DNA of 41,792 nucleotides from CAYLXP01 sp964387425 (GTDB taxonomy: Bacteria > Verrucomicrobiota > Kiritimatiellia > UBA8416): positions 1-41,792 of the forward strand of contig CAYLXP010000027.1 of the NCBI GenBank assembly GCA_964387425.1. The letters run 5' to 3'. Positions 8,086-16,660 of the stretch are shown here, piece after piece; the first letter of the stretch is position 1, and every line of letters begins with the position of its first letter. Below the pieces are notes generated by a model. The model was not told the DNA's origin and did no database searches. It saw nothing but the letters and a program-made list of their open reading frames with translations. A program made the position numbers and the translations under genes.

Positions 8086-9342
8086 ATGCAGTTTTCAGTT
8101 TTCGGAGAGAAATTTGGGCGAACGTCCGGCATTACCCAGTTGATGGATGATCTCGGTAAGGCGATGGCCGAAGGTGAGATGTTGATGCTGGGCGGTGGAA
8201 ACCCGGCGCATATTCCCGAGGTGCAGCAACGGTTTCGTGAGCAGCTCGAGAAGATCCTGGCGGAGCCGCAGGCCTTTGAGCGGATGGTTGGCAACTACGA
8301 CGGGACCTACGGCAATGCCGCGTTTATTGACGCGCTCGTAGGCCTGATGAACGACTCCTTTGGGTGGAACATCGGCCCACAGAACGTCGTACTTACGAAC
8401 GGCAGTCAGAGTGCATTCTTCTATCTCTTCAACATGTTCGCCGGTGAGTTTCCGGATGGCTCGAGGAAGAAGATCCTGCTGCCGCTGATCCCCGAGTACA
8501 TCGGCTATACCAATGTCGGTTTGGGAGAGGGCATCTTCCAGCCGCAGCGGCCGACCATTGAGAACCTTCCGGATAATCAGTTCAAATACCTGGTGGATTT
8601 CGAGAACCTTGAAGTCGGCGACGATGTTGGTGCCATCTGTGTTTCACGCCCAACGAATCCGACCGGAAACGTGCTCACCGATGAAGAGATGCAGCGTCTG
8701 GATGCCATCGCACGGAAGCAGGGCATCCCCTTGATTATCGACAACGCGTATGGAACGCCGTTCCCGAACATCATCTTCACCGAAGCAGAACCGCTCTGGA
8801 ATCCGAACACGGTTGTCTGTATGAGCCTCTCGAAGCTGGGGTTGCCGAACCTGCGGACTGGCATCGTCATTGCCTCGGAAGAGATCACCTCCCGCCTGGC
8901 GGAGATTAACGGCGTCATGCACCTGGCTCCCGGCGGGTTGGGTTCAAGACTGATGCTGGATATGGTACAATCCGGCGAAATCATGCAGATGAGCCGGGAA
9001 GTGATTCAGCCGTACTATCTCCGCAAACGTAACCTTGCGATGGGGTGGCTGCGTGAAGAGTTGGGTGGCGACATTCCCTGGCGGGTACACAAACCTGAAG
9101 GCGCGCTGTTTCTGTGGTTGTGGCTTGAAGGTCTGCCGTGTACGTCGGAGGAACTCTACGAGCGCCTCAAGGCCGCCGGCTGCCTAGTTGTCTCCGGGCA
9201 TCGGTTCTTCCCCGGGATGGCCGAGGGCACCTGGGGACATCAGGACGAGTGCCTCCGAGTCACCTACGCGATGGATGAGGCCATGGTGCATGAGGGTCTC
9301 AAGGTGATTGCCCGCGTATTGAAGGCGTCAGTGCGGAGTTAG
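8086..9342 (+). CDS. avtA: Valine-pyruvate aminotransferase (AvtA-like)
   Basis: 418 residues, the same length as Escherichia coli AvtA and alignable from end to end by eye: FSVFGEKFGRTSGITQLMDD, MLGGGNPAHIPE, LTNGSQSAFFYLFN, CVSRPTNPTGNVLTDEE, IDNAYGTPFP, KPEGALFLWLW. The pyridoxal-phosphate lysine is K250 in SLSKLGLPNLRTG. The enzyme transfers an amino group between alanine/pyruvate and valine/2-oxoisovalerate in the cytoplasm. The start follows a weak GAAGG and lies 16 bases after the stop of the propeller protein, so the two are probably on one transcript, which is odd for an amino-acid enzyme. A partial copy of a CGCCCGCCCTAC repeat lies just downstream (around 9391-9404). Family assignment is firm; the physiological amino donor is not shown. 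Confidence 0.92.
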   Translation: MQFSVFGEKFGRTSGITQLMDDLGKAMAEGEMLMLGGGNPAHIPEVQQRFREQLEKILAEPQAFERMVGNYDGTYGNAAFIDALVGLMNDSFGWNIGPQNVVLTNGSQSAFFYLFNMFAGEFPDGSRKKILLPLIPEYIGYTNVGLGEGIFQPQRPTIENLPDNQFKYLVDFENLEVGDDVGAICVSRPTNPTGNVLTDEEMQRLDAIARKQGIPLIIDNAYGTPFPNIIFTEAEPLWNPNTVVCMSLSKLGLPNLRTGIVIASEEITSRLAEINGVMHLAPGGLGSRLMLDMVQSGEIMQMSREVIQPYYLRKRNLAMGWLREELGGDIPWRVHKPEGALFLWLWLEGLPCTSEELYERLKAAGCLVVSGHRFFPGMAEGTWGHQDECLRVTYAMDEAMVHEGLKVIARVLKASVRS

Positions 9343-9498
9343 AGTGTCCGGGTTGCCCTGCGCCATGCAATGACGCACTACAACGGGCTGGACGCCCGCC
9401 CTACGTTTCGCGTCCATACCCCACATGCCAAGGGTTGTCTGAGGAAGGCCTGCGGGATATGCTCTGTTTAACTGCAACCCAACAGGGAGGTACATGGT

Positions 9499-12400
9499 AT
9501 GCGGAATGCACTTGTCGCTTCGGCACTGTTCGCCGTTATGGTCAGTTCGGTCTTTGCTGGCACAGCGCAGGATGTCGTCACGGCATCGGGAGTCAAGGGT
9601 GGTCTCGTTGTCAGTATTGGCTGTGATGATCCCAAGTTCATATCCGACCTGCTCGCCGGGGACTCGTATCTCGTCCACGGGTTGGATGCCGATAGCGCCA
9701 AGGTTGACAAGGCTAGGGGGTATCTCAAATCCAAAGGGCTCTACGGCAAGGTGTCCGTGGACACGTTTGATGGTAAGAATCTCCCGTATGCCGACAACCT
9801 GGTGAATGTGATCGTGATGCGTGATACGAGATGCGAGATACGGGGAGGGGAGATTGAGAGAGTTCTCGCCCCTGGCGGAAGAGTCGTCGCTCCAGCAAAA
9901 TCCCGCATCCCGCATCCCGTATCCCGCATCGGGGCCGGGCGTGTGATGTACACCAAGCCCGTTCCTTCCGACATCGACGAATGGACCCACTATCTCCATG
10001 GCCCCGGCAACAATGCAGTCTCGCAGGACACGGCTGTCGGGCCTCCCAAACGTTATCAGTGGATCTGTGGGCCGGCGTGGGCGAGGAGCCATGACCATCT
10101 CTCCACGACGAGCGCGATGGTGTCGTCCGGCGGGCGCATCTTCTACATCCTTGATGAGGGCAGCACGCTGTCGGCTGCACTTCCGGTTGATTGGAAGCTG
10201 ATCGCGAGGGACGCCTACAGCGGCGTGTTGCTCTGGAAGCGTGACATCGACAGGTGGGAGGGGCACCTGCGTGGTTTCAGGACGGGCCCCTCGGAGCTGG
10301 CCCGGAGAATCGTGGCCATCGGGGACAGGGTCTACGTGACGCTGGGATATGGCAAGCCGATCGAGGTCCTCGACGCGGCTACCGGCAAGACGCTGGAGAC
10401 CTATCGAAAGACGAAACACGCTCTCGAGTTCGTTATTCACGGCAAGACCCTACTGGCCGTCGTGGGCGACAGGTTGCCCGATAACACGGACAACGCTGCC
10501 ATTCCTGCCAAGCCCAATGGTCTTTGGATGCATTGGCCGATTCTCAAGGAAGTCCCTCCCACGAAGCATATTCTGGCACTCAACACGGATACCGGCAAAG
10601 AGGTGTGGCGTATCAACAGTGCGGATACGGCAGGCATGATGCCGACCACCCTGGCGGCTTCGGCAGGTCGCGTCTTCTTCCACAGCGGCCGGGAGATCGT
10701 ATGTGTGAACCTGGAGAACGGTGAAGAGGCGTGGCGAACTCCGAGGGAAATCAATCTGCGTAGACCTTCATGGTCCGCGCCGACATTGGTCATAAAGGAC
10801 GACGTGCTTCTGTGCGGCGACAGGGATACGAAGACGGTTCACCCCGGGGCTAAAGCGGACTCGCAGGAAGAACAATGGGTGATCAATTCGGCTGGAGGCC
10901 TGGCGCCCGTGGGGACGATAACCGCCTTCAGTGCCGTCGATGGCAAGAAGCTCTGGGAGGCTCCTGCCAAAGAGGTTTACAACGCACCGGTTGATGTTCT
11001 TGTAGCCGATGGCCTGGTGTGGTCGGGGAATCTTGTGAGGAGTAAGGAGGCGGGGATAACGAAGGGGCTCGATCTCCGCACTGGTGAGGTGAAGCGAGAG
11101 AGACCGAATGACAGCAAGTTCTTCAAGGTGATCATGGGGCACCATCGCTGCTACCGGAACAAGGCGACGGAGAAGTATCTCGTGCTTGGGCGAGATGGTA
11201 TTGAGTACATCGACGTCAAGTCCGGGGACGGATTCGGCCATGCCTGGGTACGCGGCGCCTGCCAGTACGGGGTTATGCCCTGCAATGGCCTGACCTACTC
11301 GCCGCCACATTCGTGCGCCTGTCATATTGAGACGAAACTGAACAGTTTCAATGTCATGTCAGCATTGCCGGTTCCCGAGGGGGTGGCAGCCGACGACGAA
11401 CGGCGTCTTGAGAAGGGCCCTGCCTATGGACAGGAGTCAGGGGACAGGAGTCAGGAGTCAGGTTCTGAGTGGCCGACCTACCGGGGAGACGCAGCTCGCA
11501 GTGGTGGGGCCGGGACATCAGTGGTACAGGAACCGAAGAAGAAGTGGGCCGCGGACATCGGCGGCCGCTTGAGTGCCGTTACTGTCGCCGACGGCAAGTG
11601 CTTCGTTGCTGGAATCGATACGCACACCGTCTACGCGCTCGACGCGGAGAGCGGCAAGACCCAGTGGGAGTTCACGGCTGGCGGAAGGGTCGATTCGCCT
11701 CCAACGATCCACAAGGGTATGGCGCTGTTTGGCAGCGCCGATGGGCACATCTACAGCGTCCGCGCCTCGGACGGTGTTCTCGCTTGGGCGTTCAATGCAG
11801 CCCTCTCTGATCAGCGCATCGTCTCGTACGGTCAGCTTGAGTCGGTCTCGCCCGTTCATGGCAGTGTTCTGGTTGATGACGACACTCTCTACGCCGTTGC
11901 CGGCAGAAACGCGTTCCTCGACGGCGGGATGCGGATCTATGCCCTGGATACTGCTACCGGCATGGTCCTCTCGCACCGTGACATCACGGGCAACGCCCTC
12001 CCGGATGTGCTCTCTTCCGATGGCGACACGGTCTACATGAGGCACCGGCGCTTCAATAAGAAGCTCGCTGATGCAGGTGAGCTGAAGGACCACCTCTACA
12101 GCGCGGCGGGCTTCCTGGACGGTACGTGGTGGCACAGGACGTACTGGCTCTATGGCAAGGCGATGCGATCCAACTACGGAGGATGGCCGAGCTCCGCGAG
12201 CCAAGTTCCAGCGGGGCGCCTCATGGCATGCGTGGATAACGCGATCTACGGGTTTGGGCGCTTTAACCAGTATGACAAGGTCGGGGGACACGTAGGCTTG
12301 GGGAAGATGAAGTACTATCTCTACGCTCACGAGAGAGCTCCTGTTGCTCCAAAAGCGCCGGCAGGTGGCAAGAAGGCGCAACAGGGCGGTAGGAAGAAGG

Positions 12401-12753
12401 CGGCTCCGAGAAACGCGGTGCAAGCGGTCTGGAAGAAGCAGGTGCCTGTGCTTGCCAGGGGCATGGTCGCGACGGATGAACTGCTTTTCGTGGCCGGTCC
12501 GCCGGACACTTTTGGCACTTCGCCCGATGGCATGACGCATCCCTACAATCCGGTGCCCGGGAGCAATATCGAGAAGCAGATCAAGGCGCTCTCCCGGAAC
12601 GAGGGAGCTCGGTTGGTTGCCGTTTCCCGGGACGGTGGCGAGCTGGCTGCGGAACACGCTCTTGAATCGTATCCCGTGTGGGACGGTATGGCCGCCGCAT
12701 ACGGAAGCCTCTATATCGCGGGAGTTGACGGTACGGTCACCTGTTTCAGGTAG
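9499..12753 (+). CDS. Exported PQQ-like beta-propeller protein with methyltransferase-like head
   Basis: 1084 residues. The start is fixed by GGGAGG (9485-9490) and a signal peptide (ALVASALFAVMVSSVFAGTA). Residues 25-150 resemble a degenerate SAM-methyltransferase fold (VVSIGCDDP, VHGLDAD, IERVLAPGGRVV), which is unexpected in an exported protein. Then comes DEWTHYLHGPGNNAVSQDT, a hallmark of this PVC family, and two propeller sections (about 180-600 and 650-1084) with PQQ-type repeats (ALNTDTGKEVWR, ALDAESGKTQWEF, VRASDGVLAWAF). A Lys/Gly/Ala-rich linker (KKAQQGGRKKA) lies near residue 960. No PQQ dehydrogenase active site is evident, so a binding or scaffold role is as likely as catalysis. 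Two dispersed repeats lie in frame (see separate entries). Confidence 0.75.
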   Translation: MRNALVASALFAVMVSSVFAGTAQDVVTASGVKGGLVVSIGCDDPKFISDLLAGDSYLVHGLDADSAKVDKARGYLKSKGLYGKVSVDTFDGKNLPYADNLVNVIVMRDTRCEIRGGEIERVLAPGGRVVAPAKSRIPHPVSRIGAGRVMYTKPVPSDIDEWTHYLHGPGNNAVSQDTAVGPPKRYQWICGPAWARSHDHLSTTSAMVSSGGRIFYILDEGSTLSAALPVDWKLIARDAYSGVLLWKRDIDRWEGHLRGFRTGPSELARRIVAIGDRVYVTLGYGKPIEVLDAATGKTLETYRKTKHALEFVIHGKTLLAVVGDRLPDNTDNAAIPAKPNGLWMHWPILKEVPPTKHILALNTDTGKEVWRINSADTAGMMPTTLAASAGRVFFHSGREIVCVNLENGEEAWRTPREINLRRPSWSAPTLVIKDDVLLCGDRDTKTVHPGAKADSQEEQWVINSAGGLAPVGTITAFSAVDGKKLWEAPAKEVYNAPVDVLVADGLVWSGNLVRSKEAGITKGLDLRTGEVKRERPNDSKFFKVIMGHHRCYRNKATEKYLVLGRDGIEYIDVKSGDGFGHAWVRGACQYGVMPCNGLTYSPPHSCACHIETKLNSFNVMSALPVPEGVAADDERRLEKGPAYGQESGDRSQESGSEWPTYRGDAARSGGAGTSVVQEPKKKWAADIGGRLSAVTVADGKCFVAGIDTHTVYALDAESGKTQWEFTAGGRVDSPPTIHKGMALFGSADGHIYSVRASDGVLAWAFNAALSDQRIVSYGQLESVSPVHGSVLVDDDTLYAVAGRNAFLDGGMRIYALDTATGMVLSHRDITGNALPDVLSSDGDTVYMRHRRFNKKLADAGELKDHLYSAAGFLDGTWWHRTYWLYGKAMRSNYGGWPSSASQVPAGRLMACVDNAIYGFGRFNQYDKVGGHVGLGKMKYYLYAHERAPVAPKAPAGGKKAQQGGRKKAAPRNAVQAVWKKQVPVLARGMVATDELLFVAGPPDTFGTSPDGMTHPYNPVPGSNIEKQIKALSRNEGARLVAVSRDGGELAAEHALESYPVWDGMAAAYGSLYIAGVDGTVTCFR
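9815..9930. repeat. Inverted ATGCGAGATACGGG-type repeat pair inside a coding region
   Basis: The stretch 9815-9850 (GTGATACGAGATGCGAGATA) and the stretch 9901-9930 (CCCGCATCCCGCATCCCGTA) are inverted versions of one roughly 7-base unit. Both lie in frame in the methyltransferase-like head of the propeller protein and add the peptides MRDTRCEIRGG and SRIPHPVSRIG on either side of the conserved ERVLAPGGRVV motif. Confidence 0.65.
11428..11462. repeat. In-frame GGACAGGAGTCAG tandem repeat
   Basis: Roughly 2.5 copies of a 13-14 base unit (GGACAGGAGTCAG) encode GQESGDRSQESGS in the linker between the two propeller halves. The unit resembles a dispersed intergenic repeat rather than a family-conserved peptide. 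Confidence 0.7.
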
Positions 12754-12821
12754 CCGTCACAAGCGGCCTTCTGTAGACTCTCGTCACAACGACTGAACAA
12801 CCCATGAAAGGAGCACCATCC

Positions 12822-14333
12822 ATGATCAAGTACCGCCCCGCGTTCCTGCTGTCTGCCGTCCTGCTTCTGCATGCATCCGCGTGGGGGAAGTCCAAGCAGC
12901 CAAACCTGGTCTTTCTTATGGCGGACGACCAGTGCACCTACTCGTTGGGATGCTACGGCAATCCGGACGTCAAGACGCCCCATATCGACAGCCTCTCACG
13001 GGACGGCGTCACGTTCGACTGTCACTACGACACGACCGCCATCTGCATGGCCAGCCGCGCAACCGTGATGACCGGGATGTTCGAGTACAAGACTGGCTGC
13101 AACTTCGATCACGGAGACATGACGCCGGACAAGTGGCAGCTATCCTATCCCATATTGCTCCGAAAGGCGGGCTACCGGACCGCGTTTGCCGGCAAGTTCG
13201 GCTTTAGCGTGAAACCCGAGGGGGGAAAGAAGAGGGCCAAGGGGGAGAAGAAGGACTCCGGTTTGCCGGAGACGGACTTTGACAAATGGGGCGGGGGACC
13301 CGGACAGACCTCCTACACGACGAGCGCCAATAAATCTATGGCTGCGTATGCGGACGAGTTTCCACACGCCACGCTATCCTACGGAGCCTTTGGGCGTGAT
13401 TTCATTCGCGAATCGGTCGAAACAGACAAGCCGTTCTGCCTCTCGATCAGCTTCAAGGCACCGCACAAGCCGGCGACACCGGATCCGCGCTTCGACGATG
13501 TCTACAAGGGCAAAACCTTCAAGAAGCCGGCGAACTACGGCCGGGAGCATGGCGAGCACTTCTCGGAGCAAAGCAAGCAGGGGCGGCAGTACGAACGCTT
13601 CCATAGCTGGAACTACTCGGACAAGTATGACGAGGTGATGGCGATCTATCACCAGCAGATCTATGCGATCGACGTTGCCGTCGGGATGATTCGGAAGGCG
13701 CTCAAGGAGACGGGTGCCGACAAGAATACGGTCATCATCTATACGTCCGACAACGGGTTCTTCTGCGGTTCACATGGCTACGGGTCCAAGGTGCTGCCGT
13801 ACGAGGAAGCGTCTCGCGTGCCGATGATCGTCTACGATCCCCGCCACAAGAATAGTCACAAAGGGCTGCGGTGTGACGCGTTGACGGGCAACACAGACTT
13901 CGCTCCCACGTTCCTGAAGCTGGCCGGATTGCCGGTTCCCGACAACATGGACGGCGGCGACCTGATGACGCTGTACAGGACTCCTGCTGCCGAGATTCAC
14001 GAGGTGTTGCCGTTGATCAACGTATGGGGACCCACCAAGGCCCAATCACTGGCCGTTGTGACAAAGGACCTCAAGTACGTCTTCTGGGGATATGCGGGCA
14101 AGGGCTTCGAGGCGACCGAGGAGTTGTATCACACGAATCGTGATCCCCTGGAGTTGAAGGACCTTGCCGAGAATCCGGAGTATGCCAGTGCTCTGCAGAC
14201 AATGCGCGGGCGTTATGATGCGATGCTTGACCATTGGAAGCGCGAGGCGGTTGACTACAATAACTACCAGAAGTACGGCGTCATCTTTGACCGGACCCTG
14301 TCGTGGGAGAAGAAGGAAGCGATGGTGAAGTAG
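12822..14333 (+). CDS. Exported sulfatase (arylsulfatase-type, formylglycine-dependent)
   Basis: 503 residues from ATG 12822, chosen over ATG 12804 because AAAGGAG (12808-12813) lies 8 bases before it and the signal peptide (AFLLSAVLLLHASAWG) follows at once. Sulfatase hallmarks: NLVFLMADDQ with the metal-binding Asp pair; C75 in CMASRATVMTG, the Cys-type formylglycine motif in its CxAxR form; HKPATPD; and IIYTSDNGFFCGSHG carrying the second metal site (DN). The Cys needs oxidation to formylglycine, by FGE in aerobes or anSME in anaerobes; neither a clear anSME nor a catalytic FGE is in the window. The protein removes sulfate esters from a polysaccharide or glycan; the subfamily cannot be set by eye. 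It is the last gene of the plus-strand run before the AraC gene. Confidence 0.93.
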   Translation: MIKYRPAFLLSAVLLLHASAWGKSKQPNLVFLMADDQCTYSLGCYGNPDVKTPHIDSLSRDGVTFDCHYDTTAICMASRATVMTGMFEYKTGCNFDHGDMTPDKWQLSYPILLRKAGYRTAFAGKFGFSVKPEGGKKRAKGEKKDSGLPETDFDKWGGGPGQTSYTTSANKSMAAYADEFPHATLSYGAFGRDFIRESVETDKPFCLSISFKAPHKPATPDPRFDDVYKGKTFKKPANYGREHGEHFSEQSKQGRQYERFHSWNYSDKYDEVMAIYHQQIYAIDVAVGMIRKALKETGADKNTVIIYTSDNGFFCGSHGYGSKVLPYEEASRVPMIVYDPRHKNSHKGLRCDALTGNTDFAPTFLKLAGLPVPDNMDGGDLMTLYRTPAAEIHEVLPLINVWGPTKAQSLAVVTKDLKYVFWGYAGKGFEATEELYHTNRDPLELKDLAENPEYASALQTMRGRYDAMLDHWKREAVDYNNYQKYGVIFDRTLSWEKKEAMVK

Positions 14334-14365
14334 GGGGGCGTTGATATCTGACCAAACGGTTCTGT

Positions 14366-14464
14366 GATCAGCGCCGGTCGGGCCGGAGGCCCAACCCTAC
14401 CGATTGGTCGATGAATGCTGGTCTGGAGAGTGGTAGGGCTGGCCCTCCGGGCCGGCCGGGATCA
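14366..14464. repeat. GC-rich inverted repeat (family A, copy 1)
   Basis: Inverted arms 14366-14401 and 14432-14464 share the core GGGCCGGAGGCCC...CCCTACC and its inverse GGTAGGGCTGGCCCTCCGGG. The element fills most of the 203-base gap between the convergent sulfatase and AraC genes and could serve as their shared terminator. Related copies lie at 20633-20711 and 23204-23367. Confidence 0.85.
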
Positions 14465-14536
14465 GCGGAGAGACGCCCTCTTGCAGAGCTCGCGAATCCG
14501 AGCGAGGAATTCGGTCCCATGCGTGACCCGTCGACT

Positions 14537-15409
14537 CTACTCCGTCCGTCGAGTGGTGCGGATGAACGTCTCGGGCGGGATGCTGTAGACCCGTTTGAAG
14601 ACGCGCGAGAAATGATAGGGGTCGGGATAGCCGGTTGCCTCGGCCACCTCTTTGATCAGCAGGTCCTGTCGGGAGAGCATCTCCGCCGCACGCGCCATCT
14701 TGAGTCGGGTGAGGAGTTGAAGCGGCGTCTCCTCGGCGTAGCGCCCGAAGAGGCGGCTGAGGTAGGCCTTGTCGACGTGGCACTCGTCCGCCACCTGGGC
14801 CACACTCCCCAGCGCAGCAAAGTTGCGTTCAATATGCTGCCGACAGCGCAGGTAGGTCTGCCACGCCGGAGAGAACGCCTCCTGTTCGGGCAGGGCGGTC
14901 TCGTCGGCGTAGAGAATGAGCTGTTTCAGCAGCAGCACGCAGAGCTCGTCCTGGTGCCGACTCTCGGCTGTGCCGGCCTGGATCAGGTTCTCGAGAATGC
15001 CGCGAATCCGGAAAGGCTTCGAGACGTAGAGCGGGTGACTCTCCCCGAGGACGGTGTTCTTGACCAGGTCGGTGAGCTCCGGGCCGACGAAGTCGACGAA
15101 GTGTTTGAGCAGGGGATAGTCAGGGTCAGTCTCGATGATATGCTTGACGGTTGGGCCGTAGCTGTAGATCGCGCCGGGTCGTAGCGGGTACGTCGTTCCG
15201 CGTAGTGTGATGGTCCCGCGGCCCGACGACACAAACTCAATCGAGTGGTAGAGAAACCGGCTTCGCTCGATGCGGTACGCAGGGGAGCACTGTTCTCGTC
15301 CTCCGCAGATCACGGCTGCCGGGATTCCTTTTGGCGGGGTCAAATTGAGATAGTAATATTCCCCTGCGGTGACCTGCGTTGATATGAAGGGCGCTCGTTG
15401 CTGGGTCAT
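14537..15409 (-). CDS. AraC-family transcriptional regulator
   Basis: 290 residues. The N-terminal half (about 1-170) is a cupin-like sensor (FVSSGRGTITLRGTTYPLRPGAIYSY). The C-terminal 100 residues hold the two helix-turn-helix motifs of the AraC/XylS family: VAQVADECHVDKAYLSRLF and the signature IKEVAEATGYPDPYHFSRVF followed by FKRVYSIPPETF. The gene is divergent from the aldo/keto reductase that begins the sugar operon, with a 144-base shared promoter region holding a strong palindrome, so it most likely controls that operon in response to the sugar or a breakdown product. No clear ribosome-binding site precedes the ATG at 15409. Family assignment is firm; the ligand is unknown. Confidence 0.93.
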   Translation of the reverse strand: MTQQRAPFISTQVTAGEYYYLNLTPPKGIPAAVICGGREQCSPAYRIERSRFLYHSIEFVSSGRGTITLRGTTYPLRPGAIYSYGPTVKHIIETDPDYPLLKHFVDFVGPELTDLVKNTVLGESHPLYVSKPFRIRGILENLIQAGTAESRHQDELCVLLLKQLILYADETALPEQEAFSPAWQTYLRCRQHIERNFAALGSVAQVADECHVDKAYLSRLFGRYAEETPLQLLTRLKMARAAEMLSRQDLLIKEVAEATGYPDPYHFSRVFKRVYSIPPETFIRTTRRTE

Positions 15410-15422
15410 AGAGCACTATGTC

Positions 15423-15458
15423 GGATATTTGACTCAATCCGTAAAGTCAAAAATATCC
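15423..15458. promoter_or_regulatory. Palindrome in the divergent AraC/aldo-keto reductase promoter
   Basis: GGATATTTGACT (15423-15434) faces AGTCAAAAATATCC (15445-15458) across 10 bases. The arms match except for two extra bases in the right arm. It lies 13 bases upstream of the regulator start codon and about 95 bases before the reductase start, where an autoregulatory operator would be expected. The left arm contains TTGACT, a possible -35 element toward the plus strand. It is a candidate binding site for the neighbouring regulator, though AraC proteins more often use direct repeats. Confidence 0.5.
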
Positions 15459-15553
15459 ATCAAGTGGTCAAGTCAGTCTATTTCCCCAGGCGGGGCTCAG
15501 TGGTAGTCTGCTTGCGTTCTGTGATGGGAAGAATCAGAAAAGGAGGAGTAGAC

Positions 15554-16597
15554 ATGGCTGATGAACTGAAGACAACATTCGTCTTTGCTGAGGACGGAGT
15601 CGACCCCAACATCGTTCCGAAGAAGAAACTCAACAACGGCGAAGAGATGCCTATCGTCGGTCTTGGCACCTTTGGTTCCGACCGCTTCAGCAACATTGAG
15701 ATCGCCAATGCGGTGATCGGCGCTGCCGAGTATGGCCAGCGCGCGATCGACTGTGCCTCGGTCTACGGCAACGAGAAGGAAATCGGTCAGGCGTTTAAGG
15801 TCATCCTCGATGCCGGCGTTCCGCGCGAAGAGCTTTTCGTCACCTCCAAGGTGTGGAATGACGCCCACGACCGCGTGATCGAGTCCTGCAAGCAGTCTCT
15901 CGCCGACCTGCAGCTCGACTACCTCGACCTTTACCTGGTTCACTGGCCGTTCCCGAACTTCCATGCCAAGGGCGTCTCGGTCGACTCGCGCGACCCCAAT
16001 GCCAAGCCCTACATCCATGAGGATTTCATGAAGACGTGGGCGCAGATGGAAGAGCTGGTTGAGATGGGCCTCGTCAAGACGATCGGTACCTCCAATATGA
16101 CCAAGCCGAAGATGGAATTGCTGCTGCGTGACTGCAAGATCCGCCCGGCCGTGACCGAGATGGAGCTGCACCCGCACTTCCAGCAGCAGGAGCTGTTTGA
16201 TTACTACATGAGCGAAGGTGTTCAGCCCATTGGCTTCTGCCCGATTGGTTCGCCGACCCGCCCGGACCGCGACAAGACGCCTGAGGACACCGTGGATATC
16301 GAGGATCCGGTCGTCGTCAAGATTGCCGAACGCCTTGGTTGCCATCCGGCTGTCGTTTGCATAAAGTGGGCCGTACAGCGTGGTCAGATTCCGATTCCGT
16401 TCTCGGTGTATCCGGCTGAGTTCCAGAGCAACTTGCGCTGTGCGTTGCCGGACTACATGCGTATTACGGACGAAGAGATGGCCGAGCTGGCGACGATCGA
16501 CAAGAAGTGCCGCCTGATCAAAGGGCAGGTCTTCCTTTGGGAAGGCACCCAGGGTTGGGAAGACCTCTGGGACGAGGACGGTACGATTACGCCGTAG
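15554..16597 (+). CDS. Aldo/keto reductase, first gene of the sugar operon
   Basis: 347 residues from ATG 15554, fixed by a strong AGGAGG (15541-15546); the open frame extends upstream to 15398, but that part reads through the promoter region. The catalytic tetrad is visible: D66 and Y71 (IDCASVYGNEKEIG), K99 (FVTSKVWND) and H130 (LYLVHWPF). The NADPH-binding C-terminal part of the (beta/alpha)8 barrel is present. The protein reduces an aldehyde or aldose. In this locus it could reduce an aldose to its alditol (galactose to galactitol, fucose to fucitol), reduce lactaldehyde to 1,2-propanediol, or oxidise the sugar. It is directly downstream of the regulatory palindrome and should be the most strongly controlled gene. 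Substrate is inference only. Confidence 0.9.
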   Translation: MADELKTTFVFAEDGVDPNIVPKKKLNNGEEMPIVGLGTFGSDRFSNIEIANAVIGAAEYGQRAIDCASVYGNEKEIGQAFKVILDAGVPREELFVTSKVWNDAHDRVIESCKQSLADLQLDYLDLYLVHWPFPNFHAKGVSVDSRDPNAKPYIHEDFMKTWAQMEELVEMGLVKTIGTSNMTKPKMELLLRDCKIRPAVTEMELHPHFQQQELFDYYMSEGVQPIGFCPIGSPTRPDRDKTPEDTVDIEDPVVVKIAERLGCHPAVVCIKWAVQRGQIPIPFSVYPAEFQSNLRCALPDYMRITDEEMAELATIDKKCRLIKGQVFLWEGTQGWEDLWDEDGTITP

Positions 16598-16615
16598 TCG
16601 CGTATCGGGGAATTG

Positions 16616-16638
16616 GAGCCCGGCATAGTGCCGGGCTC
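16616..16638 (+). other. Perfect intercistronic hairpin between reductase and permease genes
   Basis: GAGCCCGGCA and TGCCGGGCTC pair perfectly over 10 bases with a TAG loop. No T-run follows, so it is more likely an RNA-processing or stability element or a partial terminator than a full stop. AAGGAG (16650-16655) and the fucP-like ATG come 11 to 22 bases later. Confidence 0.7.
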
Positions 16639-16660
16639 ACATCTACTGTAAGGAGACGCA

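Noticed and set aside
9374..9410. Terminator after the aminotransferase gene
   Set aside because: GGGC/GCCC gives only a four-base stem with no T-run; it is better seen as a partial copy of the CGCCCGCCCTAC repeat.
11518..12657. Minus-strand open frame of 379 codons opposite the PQQ-propeller gene
   Set aside because: Shadow of a GC-rich coding region; no motif, no ribosome-binding site, and the sense strand has clear propeller repeats.
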